Shown here: positions 57,659 through 64,000 of the stretch, piece after piece
How positions within the stretch are numbered: the first letter of the stretch is position 1
How the letters are laid out: each line of letters starts with the position of its first letter
From: Streptomyces tropicalis
Lineage (GTDB): Bacteria > Actinomycetota > Actinomycetes > Streptomycetales > Streptomycetaceae
NCBI RefSeq assembly: GCF_029269835.1
Contig: NZ_JARJBB010000009.1
Location: forward strand, 124,001-188,000
Direction: 5' to 3'
DNA length: 64,000 nucleotides
Made by a program: the position numbers and the translations under genes
The notes under the pieces: generated by a model
Database searches by the model: none
What the model saw: only the letters and a program-made list of their open reading frames with translations
What the model was told of the DNA's origin: nothing

Positions 57659-59491
57659 CTAGAAGACCGGCGTGCCGGCCTGCGTCAGACGCCAGTTGAC
57701 GGCGGCGAAGTCCGCCGGGTCGAGGCTGCCCTTCGCGGTCACGTAGTCGATCATCAGCTGGCGGATCTCGTTGGTGGAGCTGTAGGCGATGTCGGCGGCC
57801 GCGATGTGCGGGTAGCCGGAGCCGCCGTTGGCGCGGTAGTTGTTCACCGCGACGACGAAGACCTGGTCGGCTGCGACGGGGGCGCCCTGGTAGGTGAGGT
57901 TCTTGATCCGGGAGCCCTCCGGCTGGGCGATGTCGATGTCGTAGTCGACGCCCGACGCCGTGTCGTACATGTAGTCCCAGAAGTTGTTGGCGTTGGTGAG
58001 GGTGGCCGTGTCCACCTTCGTGCCGGCGGGGACCTGGTGGTAGTACTTCGCCGCGTACTCGAGGTAGTCCTTGAGCTGCGCGCCCGTCAGCTTCTTGCCG
58101 TACAGGGTGTTGTCGTAGATGTAGAGCCCGGCGATGTCCTTGATGGTGACGCTGCCCTGGGGGATGTCCGCCGTGCGGCTGAAGGGCGCGGCGACCGAGA
58201 TGAGCGGCAGCGCCGCGTCGGCCGCGGACAGGCCCGCCTTCACCGTGTCCGCCTGGACCTTGTGGATGAAGTCCATGATCGGCACGTCCTTCCAGCAGGA
58301 GTCCGCCGCCGAGAGGTCCTCCGTGCAGGTGCCGACCGCCGTGTTGACGTACTTCACGACCAGCTCGTGGTCGGCCTCCAGGAGCCGCTTGATCTCCGGG
58401 TCCTCGTCCACCGTGTTCGGGTTGAGGGTCTGCGCCTTCTTCCCGGTGACCTTCCACTGGCCGTGGTGCAGTTCGAGCTCGAAGTCGAAGACGCTGAGGC
58501 GGTAGCCCCAGCAGTACGGCTCGGACAGCAGGACGTCCTCGCCGGTCTGCTCGTTCTTCACCGTGTACGACGGGACCTCGGTGTGGGTGTGGCCGACGAG
58601 GATGGCTTCGATGCCGGGGACCTGCGCGGCGACGAGGTTGGAGGCGTTCTCCACGTAGGGGAGTTCGTCGCCGTAGGAGGACGAGCCGTCGAGGCCGGAG
58701 TGGTCGGTCAGGAAGACGACGTCGCAGCCGAGGGCGCGCAGCCGCGGCACGTACTTCTTCGCCTGCTCGACCAGGCCGGGGAAGACCATCTTCCCGCTGA
58801 CGTTGTCCTTGTCCCACAGCGCGATGCCGGGGTTGGTCAGGCCGAGGATGCCGACCTTGATGTCGGGGGCTCCGGGCACGCGGATCCGCTTGACGGTGTA
58901 CGGCTGGAAGGCCGGACGGAGCGTCTTCGCGTCCAGGGCGTTGGCGCCGAGCAGCGGGAAGCGGCACTGGCTCTCGAACTTGCGCAGGACCTCGATGCCG
59001 TAGTTGAACTCGTGGTTGCCGAGGGCGGCCGCGTCGTAGCGCATGTGGTTCATCGCGACGGCCATGGGGTGCCGGGGGCCGCGCTTGCCGCCCGTGCCGG
59101 TGATCGGGTCGACGCGGGCGAAGTAGTAGGCCAGCGAGGTGCCCTGGATGATGTCGCCGGCGTCGACCAGCAGGACGCGGTCCTCGCCCTTGGCCGCGCG
59201 CTGCTGCTTGATGAGGGTCGCGACCCGCGCCACGCCCACGGAGTTGCCCGCCTTGTCCTTGTAGGGCGCGTCCGCGTAGTAGTCCCAGTCGAAGACGTGG
59301 CTGTGCAGGTCGGTGGTGCCCAGGACGGAGAACGACCAGGTGCGCGGCGGTCTTCCGGGGGTGGGTCCGGAGGGCGCGCGCTCGGCGGCCGCGGCCGGCG
59401 TGGGCGCGGCCGCTCCGGCGACCGAGACGGCCGCACCGGTGACGGCCGACTTCTGGATGAACTGCCGGCGGTTCATCGGGTTGACGGGCAT
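57659..59491 (-). CDS. Secreted 5'-nucleotidase/2',3'-cyclic phosphodiesterase
   Basis: A 610-residue enzyme. A twin-arginine signal (MNRRQFIQKSAVTGAAVSVAGAA) means Tat export. The metallophosphatase domain has GTTDLHSHVFDWDYY, LLVDAGDIIQG, GNHEFNYG, and VGHTHTEV. The C-terminal 5'-nucleotidase substrate domain (about 370-595) includes KLTGAQLKDYLEYAA, NNFWDYMYD and VNNYRANGGSGYP. It releases nucleosides and phosphate outside the cell. Start at the ATG with the Met pair; the second (MNRRQ) is also possible. Convergent with the hypothetical gene. Confidence 0.93.
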   Translation of the reverse strand: MPVNPMNRRQFIQKSAVTGAAVSVAGAAAPTPAAAAERAPSGPTPGRPPRTWSFSVLGTTDLHSHVFDWDYYADAPYKDKAGNSVGVARVATLIKQQRAAKGEDRVLLVDAGDIIQGTSLAYYFARVDPITGTGGKRGPRHPMAVAMNHMRYDAAALGNHEFNYGIEVLRKFESQCRFPLLGANALDAKTLRPAFQPYTVKRIRVPGAPDIKVGILGLTNPGIALWDKDNVSGKMVFPGLVEQAKKYVPRLRALGCDVVFLTDHSGLDGSSSYGDELPYVENASNLVAAQVPGIEAILVGHTHTEVPSYTVKNEQTGEDVLLSEPYCWGYRLSVFDFELELHHGQWKVTGKKAQTLNPNTVDEDPEIKRLLEADHELVVKYVNTAVGTCTEDLSAADSCWKDVPIMDFIHKVQADTVKAGLSAADAALPLISVAAPFSRTADIPQGSVTIKDIAGLYIYDNTLYGKKLTGAQLKDYLEYAAKYYHQVPAGTKVDTATLTNANNFWDYMYDTASGVDYDIDIAQPEGSRIKNLTYQGAPVAADQVFVVAVNNYRANGGSGYPHIAAADIAYSSTNEIRQLMIDYVTAKGSLDPADFAAVNWRLTQAGTPVF

Positions 59492-59692
59492 TCAGGGCTC
59501 CTCGGTCTGGGACGGCGGAAAACGGCACTACCCGCGTAGATGCTTGCGCCACCCAGGTTCCGCGGGAAACCAGGAAATCCCCATGTACAGGTCAAGGAAG
59601 CGTATGGCACGACGACGCCCCCGGGGCGGCCGGGGCCGTCTCCGGGGGCGTCGTGTGCACGGGCGCGGGACGGACCGCACGCCCTGCCCGCT

Positions 59693-60976
59693 CTACAGGA
59701 ACGAGTTGACCTCGATCGTCTCGTCGCGGCCGGGGCCCACGCCGATCGCGGAGATCGGGGCGCCGGACATCTCCTCCAGCGCCCTGACGTAGTTCTGCGC
59801 GTTCTTCGGCAGATCGGAGAAGGACTTCGCCTTGGTGATGTCCTCGGACCAGCCCGGCAGGTTCTCGTAGATCGGCTTCGCGTGGTGGAAGTCGGTCTGC
59901 GAGTACGGCAGCTCCTCGACGCGCTCGCCGTCGATCTCGTAGGCCACGCAGACCGGGATCTGCTCCCAGCCGGTGAGCACGTCGAGCTTGGTCAGGAAGA
60001 AGTCCGTCAGGCCGTTGACCCGGGTCGCATAGCGGGCGATGACCGCGTCGAACCAGCCGCAGCGGCGGTCCCGGCCCGTGGTCACACCGCGCTCGCCGCC
60101 GATCCGGCGCAGCGCCTCGCCGTCGTCGTCGAAGAGCTCGGTCGGGAAGGGGCCCGACCCGACACGGGTGGTGTACGCCTTGAGGATGCCGATGACCCGG
60201 CTGATCTTCGTCGGCCCGACACCGGCACCCGTGCAGGCGCCGCCCGCGGTCGGGTTGGAGGAGGTGACGAAGGGGTACGTGCCGTGGTCGATGTCCAGGA
60301 GCGTTCCCTGGCCGCCCTCGAAGAGGACCACCTTGTCGTCGTCCAGCGCCTGGTTCAGGATCAGCACCGTGTCCGCGACGTACGGCTTGATCTGCTCGGC
60401 GTAGCCCAGCAGCTCCTCGACCACCTGGTCCACGGCGATCGCGCGCCGGTTGTACAGCTTGGTGAGGACCTGGTTCTTGACGTCGAGGGCCGCCTCGACC
60501 TTCTGCGTGAGGATCGACTCGTCGTAGAGGTCCTGCACGCGGATGCCGACGCGGTTGATCTTGTCGGCGTAGGTCGGGCCGATGCCGCGACCCGTGGTGC
60601 CGATCTTGCGCTTGCCGAGGAAGCGCTCGGTCACCTTGTCCACCGTCACGTTGTACGGCGTGATGACGTGCGCGTTTCCGCTGATCAGGAGCTTGGACGT
60701 GTCGACGCCACGCTCGTTCAGACCGCTCAGCTCGGAGAGCAGGACCGACGGGTCGACGACGACGCCGTTGCCGATGACCGGCGTACAGCCGGGCGAGAGG
60801 ATGCCGGAGGGGAGGAGGTGCAGGGCATACTTCTGGTCCCCCACGACCACCGTGTGGCCGGCGTTGTTGCCGCCCTGGTAGCGGACCACATAGTCGACCG
60901 AGCCACCGAGCAGGTCGGTGGCCTTCCCCTTGCCCTCGTCACCCCACTGAGCACCGAGCAGCACAAGTGCGGGCAC
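59693..60976 (-). CDS. purA: Adenylosuccinate synthetase
   Basis: A 427-residue GTP-dependent ligase that joins IMP and aspartate on the way to AMP. LVLLGAQWGDEGKGKATDLLG (P-loop), QGGNNAGHTVV, GTTGRGIGPTYADK, FEGGQGTLLDIDHGTYPFVTSSN, and TTGRDRRCGWFD are seen. The C-terminal GPGRDETIEV is intact. ATG at 60974-60976. Convergent or alone; no partner gene. A hairpin lies in its leader at 61104-61131. Confidence 0.97.
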   Translation of the reverse strand: MPALVLLGAQWGDEGKGKATDLLGGSVDYVVRYQGGNNAGHTVVVGDQKYALHLLPSGILSPGCTPVIGNGVVVDPSVLLSELSGLNERGVDTSKLLISGNAHVITPYNVTVDKVTERFLGKRKIGTTGRGIGPTYADKINRVGIRVQDLYDESILTQKVEAALDVKNQVLTKLYNRRAIAVDQVVEELLGYAEQIKPYVADTVLILNQALDDDKVVLFEGGQGTLLDIDHGTYPFVTSSNPTAGGACTGAGVGPTKISRVIGILKAYTTRVGSGPFPTELFDDDGEALRRIGGERGVTTGRDRRCGWFDAVIARYATRVNGLTDFFLTKLDVLTGWEQIPVCVAYEIDGERVEELPYSQTDFHHAKPIYENLPGWSEDITKAKSFSDLPKNAQNYVRALEEMSGAPISAIGVGPGRDETIEVNSFL

Positions 60977-61103
60977 GCGCGTACACCCCTTCCGGGCGGG
61001 GCATGTCCAAGGTCAGGGGCGTACGCGGCGGGTCGACCACCGCGTGCACCGCGACCGCCGTTGGCCGCACGAACCGTCGGACCGGATGCCCCGGAATAGA
61101 CGA

Positions 61104-61131
61104 AGCCCCTGGCGCAATAGCGCAAGGGGCT
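61104..61131. other. Hairpin between purA and the kinase-like gene
   Basis: 12-bp stem with one mismatch (61104-61115 with 61120-61131) and the loop AATA. It may lie in the purA leader RNA or serve as an attenuator for either gene. Confidence 0.45.
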
Positions 61132-61173
61132 CTTGCACAAAGATGCTACCCGAGGAAGCGAGGCAGGACCGAG

Positions 61174-62016
61174 GTGGCGACTTCCGACCAGTTGCTGGTG
61201 GTCATCGACCCGGTCGCCCGAAGGACCGACGGCGAGTCGGTGCGCATCGCGAAGGACGTGCTCGGCGCGGGTGCGCACACCAAGGTGTGCCTGCCCGAGG
61301 GGCCCGAGGAATTCGCCCGCGCCCTGGCCCGCCGCGGCGCCCGCCGGCCCGTGGTGGTGGGCGACGACCGGGCGCTGCTGCGGGCGGTGTCGGTGCTGCA
61401 CCGGCAGCGCGAGCTGGCCGAGTGCGCCCTGTCGGTGGTGCCGGTGGGAGGCGTGCTGTCCCTGGCCCGCGCCCTGGGGCTGCCGACCGGGGCGGTGGCC
61501 GCGGCGCGGGCGGTGCTCGACGGCGCCGAGCGGCGCCTGGACCTGCTCGTCGACGACAGCGACGGCGTGGTGCTCGGGGCGCTGCGCATCCCGCCGCTGT
61601 CCCCGGGGGAGGTCCCGGCGGGTGCCACGGCGCTCTCCGCCGAGGCGGACCGCCCGTTCCTGCGCACCTGCCAGTCCCTGGTCCGCACGCTGGTGGCCCG
61701 GCCGCCGCGGACGGCGGAGCCGGCCGTGACCGGGCCCGCCCGGCTGCGGGTGGAGGTCGACGGGGCGACGGTGGTGGACCTGGACCAGCCGGTGGAGGCG
61801 GTGTCGGTCCGGCCGGGCGCCCCGGGGCTGGCCGAGGTCGTGCTCCAGCCGGTGTCGACGGGCGTGGAGGCCGCCGCGCTGCGGGTGGAGGGCCGCTCGG
61901 TGACCGTCTCGGGCGCCGACTTCCGCTACCGGGCGGACGCGGTGGTCTCGGGGCCCGTCCGCACCCGGACCTGGACGGTGCGCGAGGCGGCCTGGCGGCT
62001 CACGCTGCCGGCGTGA
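61174..62016 (+). CDS. Diacylglycerol-kinase-like protein
   Basis: A 280-residue protein. SDQLLVVIDPVARRTDGESVRIAKDVLGAG resembles the N-terminus of the DAGK/NAD-kinase-like fold, and VGDDRALLRAVSVLHRQ the GDG motif with Asp-Asp instead of Gly-Asp-Gly. The C-terminal beta-rich half includes RLRVEVDGATVVDLDQPVEAVSV. The altered catalytic motif means it may not be active. GTG at 61174 with GCAGGA upstream. Divergent from purA. Confidence 0.78.
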   Translation: MATSDQLLVVIDPVARRTDGESVRIAKDVLGAGAHTKVCLPEGPEEFARALARRGARRPVVVGDDRALLRAVSVLHRQRELAECALSVVPVGGVLSLARALGLPTGAVAAARAVLDGAERRLDLLVDDSDGVVLGALRIPPLSPGEVPAGATALSAEADRPFLRTCQSLVRTLVARPPRTAEPAVTGPARLRVEVDGATVVDLDQPVEAVSVRPGAPGLAEVVLQPVSTGVEAAALRVEGRSVTVSGADFRYRADAVVSGPVRTRTWTVREAAWRLTLPA

Positions 62017-62071
62017 GCGGCCGCCGGAAGCCGCCGGGGCGTCCGGCGGGGGATCCGGCGGCGGGGGCCCG

Positions 62072-62569
62072 TCACGGGGTGCCGAAGAGGCGCTCCCGGT
62101 GGGCCCGCCAGCGTTCCATCATGGTCTCGACCTCGTGCTCGACGAACTCGAAGAAGGCCAGCGTCTCGGTGAGCCTGCGGCCCGCCGGGGTGTCCGCGCC
62201 CAGGCTGGCCACGCCCTCGCGCAGCGCGTCCTCCCACCGCTTGATGATGGCCTCGCGGCTGGTCAGGGCCTCGTACCACTGGTCGCCGTGGACCCGGTAC
62301 CGCTCCCGCCGCGAGCCGGGCGCCCGCTCGCGCGACACCATGTGCACCTGGGCCAGGTAGCGCACGGCTCCGGACACGGCCGCAGGGCTGACCTTCAGCT
62401 GCTCCCCCAGCTCGGCGGAGGTCAGCGCGCCGGTGTCGGAGGCGAGGAGCGCCGCGAAGACCCGTCCGGGCATGCGGGGCAGGCCGGCCTCGACGAGCTG
62501 CGCCGCGAAGTGCTCCACGAATCGCGACACGGACTCCGGGTCCCGCTCCGCCGCCTTCGGCTCGGTCAT
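62072..62569 (-). CDS. GbsR/MarR-family transcriptional regulator
   Basis: A 165-residue regulator with a winged helix. VEHFAAQLVEAGLPRMPGRVFAALL, TSAELGEQLKVSPAAVSGAVRYLAQ and RERYRVHGDQWYEAL are the helix-turn-helix and wing, followed by a C-terminal dimer helix. Divergent from the ABC exporter, so it probably represses it. The shared spacer (62570-62672) is unusually AT-rich. Confidence 0.9.
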   Translation of the reverse strand: MTEPKAAERDPESVSRFVEHFAAQLVEAGLPRMPGRVFAALLASDTGALTSAELGEQLKVSPAAVSGAVRYLAQVHMVSRERAPGSRRERYRVHGDQWYEALTSREAIIKRWEDALREGVASLGADTPAGRRLTETLAFFEFVEHEVETMMERWRAHRERLFGTP

Positions 62570-62622
62570 GTCCGGATCATCTCCCCTGTTCGGACGCGGT
62601 GGTCAGTCTACCGGGCGGTTTC

Positions 62623-62672
62623 CATTGTTTTATAGCTTCACAAATTTCTGAAAGAAGCGTACGTTCTGAAGC
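62623..62672. promoter_or_regulatory. AT-rich divergent operator/promoter of the exporter
   Basis: An AT-rich stretch within high-GC DNA. The imperfect palindrome CTTCACAAATTTCTGAAAG (62636-62654) and a second TTCTGAA copy (62664-62670) are candidate sites for the GbsR/MarR regulator. Confidence 0.55.
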
Positions 62673-63635
62673 ATGACCAAGGCCATCACCGTGTCCGGGC
62701 TGCACAAGTCCTTCGGCCGGACCCACGCCCTGGACGGGCTCGACCTCGACGTCGCGGCCGGCGAGGTGCACGGCTTCCTCGGCCCCAACGGCTCCGGCAA
62801 GTCCACGACCATCCGGGTGCTGCTCGGGCTGCTGCGCGCCGACGCGGGCGCCGCGCAGGTGCTGGGCCGGGACCCCTGGCGGGACGCGGTGGAGGTGCAC
62901 CGGCGGATCGCCTACGTCCCCGGCGACGTGACCCTGTGGCGCAACCTCACCGGCGGCGAGGTCGTCGACCTGTACGGGCGGCTGCGCGGAGGGCTGGACC
63001 GGCGGCGCCGGGCGGAGCTGGTCGAGCGGTTCGAGCTGGACCCCACGAAGAAGGGCCGGACGTACTCCAAGGGCAACCGGCAGAAGGTCGCCCTGGTCGC
63101 CGCCTTCGCCTCGGACGTCGACCTCCTGGTGCTCGACGAGCCGACCTCGGGACTGGACCCGCTGATGGAGGAGGTCTTCCGGCGGTGCGTCGAGGAGGAG
63201 CGGCAGCGCGGGCGCACCGTCCTGCTCTCCTCGCACATCCTCGGCGAGGTCGAGGAGCTGTGCGACCGGGTCAGCATCATCCGCCGCGGCCGGACCGTCG
63301 AGAGCGGCTCGCTGGCGGACCTGCGGCACCTCACCCGCACCAGCGTCCACGCCGAGCTCGCCGGGCCGCCCGACGGCCTCTCCGGGCTGCCCGGCGTCCA
63401 CGACCTCGACGTCCGGGGCCGCCGGGTCCGCCTCCAGGTCGACACCGACAAGCTCGACGCGGTGCTGCGGTCGCTGACCGCGTCCGGGGTGCGGTCCCTG
63501 ACGTCGACCCCGCCGACGCTGGAAGAGCTGTTCCTGCGCCATTACACCGGCGACGGCGACGGCAGCGCGGACGCCGGGGACGGCGCCGGCGCCGCCGGTC
63601 CTCGCGGCGGGACGGCCTCCGGGGTGACGCGATGA
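62673..63635 (+). CDS. ABC exporter, ATP-binding subunit
   Basis: A 320-residue ATPase. Walker A GPNGSGKST, Q-loop region AYVPGDVTLWRNLTGGEV, signature variant YSKGNRQKVALVAAF, Walker B LLVLDEPTSGLDP, and H-loop LSSHILGEVEELCDRV are seen. The C-terminal extension (about 215-300) is typical of drug/lipid exporters. Start at ATG 62673. Its stop overlaps the permease start (ATGA). Confidence 0.93.
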   Translation: MTKAITVSGLHKSFGRTHALDGLDLDVAAGEVHGFLGPNGSGKSTTIRVLLGLLRADAGAAQVLGRDPWRDAVEVHRRIAYVPGDVTLWRNLTGGEVVDLYGRLRGGLDRRRRAELVERFELDPTKKGRTYSKGNRQKVALVAAFASDVDLLVLDEPTSGLDPLMEEVFRRCVEEERQRGRTVLLSSHILGEVEELCDRVSIIRRGRTVESGSLADLRHLTRTSVHAELAGPPDGLSGLPGVHDLDVRGRRVRLQVDTDKLDAVLRSLTASGVRSLTSTPPTLEELFLRHYTGDGDGSADAGDGAGAAGPRGGTASGVTR

Positions 63636-64000
63636 CGGCCGTGACCGCCGCGCTCCGGCCGCGGAGCGACCGCCCCTGGGCGGGCACCGGCACCCTGCTC
63701 CGGTTCGCGCTGCGCCGCGACCGGGTGATGCTGCCGGTCTGGGTCGCGGTGACCGCGCTGATGGTGCTGTCCATGCCCGGCGCCCTGGCCGGCCTGTACG
63801 GCACCCCGGCGGCCCGCGCCGACCTGATGCACCAGATGGCCGCCAACACCTCCCTGCGGGCGGTGGTCGGCCCGGTCCTCGGCGACTCGCTGGGGGCGCT
63901 GACCGCGTGGCGGGTCGGCGTGTACGCGGCCGCGCTGGCCGCGGTCATGAGTCTGCTGGTCGTCGTCCGGCACACCCGTGACGAGGAGGAGAGCGGGCGC
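63632..64000 (+). CDS. ABC exporter permease, 3' partial
   Basis: The open frame starts at the ATG overlapping the ATPase stop and runs off the window (123 codons). LLRFALRRDRVMLPVWVAVTALMVLSMPGAL is the first helix; a second lies at about 93-110 (VYAAALAAVMSLLVVV). It fits the membrane subunit of the same exporter. Later helices lie outside the window. Confidence 0.85.
   Translation, partial: MTAVTAALRPRSDRPWAGTGTLLRFALRRDRVMLPVWVAVTALMVLSMPGALAGLYGTPAARADLMHQMAANTSLRAVVGPVLGDSLGALTAWRVGVYAAALAAVMSLLVVVRHTRDEEESGR

Noticed and set aside
56598..59552. Very long minus-strand frame across the nucleotidase
   Set aside because: Arg/Gly/Pro-rich, no motifs, and covers the clear Tat-exported nucleotidase in another frame.
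1..64000. CRISPR arrays
   Set aside because: No regularly spaced direct repeats with unique spacers and no cas genes seen. The only short tandem repeats are the 27-bp pair near 28564 and the octamers near 6454.

Overview
The window is chromosomal DNA of a Streptomyces or very close relative: GC is about 70% or more almost throughout, GTG starts and GGAGG-type ribosome binding sites are common, ATGA start/stop overlaps abound, and several promoters look leaderless. From memory, the backbone order (bifunctional PBP, YqeY protein, metallophosphoesterase ... sigma factor, asd, ask ... recR, ybaB ... purA) matches S. coelicolor around SCO3580-SCO3630. This was not checked by alignment.

Layout. 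1-4.7 kb: 3' end of a class A penicillin-binding protein, YqeY-like protein, metallophosphoesterase, Pr6Pr-type membrane protein, tRNA-Pro(CGG). 4.73-20.54 kb: a 15.8-kb integrated actinomycete integrative and conjugative element (AICE), bounded by a perfect 46-bp direct repeat that includes the 3' half of tRNA-Pro. From left to right it carries int and xis, a ten-copy octamer array with exact dyad symmetry, a replication operon (C5-methyltransferase, primase-polymerase, small Cys protein, DUF3631 ATPase), the TraB DNA pump, small transfer genes, a GntR repressor with palindromic operators, a GNAT protein, a transposase relic, and a lower-GC cargo of GHKL ATPase, methyltransferase-like protein, second C5-methyltransferase and Vsr endonuclease. 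Just beyond attR lies the relic of another integrase.

20.8-35 kb: DUF1254 protein, secreted trypsin/FG-GAP protease, small ABM-like protein, methyltransferase, NERD protein, secreted TNT toxin with probable immunity protein, TIGR03943/permease pair, TrkA-type NAD-binding membrane protein, S9 peptidase. 35-48.8 kb: SURF1, sigma factor with membrane partner, asd-ask, a large STAND ATPase with an alpha/beta-hydrolase effector, a small peptide gene followed by a 2OG-Fe(II) oxygenase, PhzF-like and RidA-like genes, DUF5063, recR, ybaB. 49-64 kb: SLATT protein, Ser/Thr kinase, class III aminotransferase, GntR regulator coupled to a GT2 membrane glycosyltransferase, Tat-exported 5'-nucleotidase, purA, a diacylglycerol-kinase-like protein, GbsR/MarR regulator, and the start of an ABC exporter that runs off the end.

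The parts most worth following up are the symmetrical octamer array of the AICE, its compact GHKL/MTase-like/Dcm/Vsr cargo that matches no named defence system I can recall, the repeated use of the same tRNA site, the hydrolase-STAND protein, and the peptide plus oxygenase pair.
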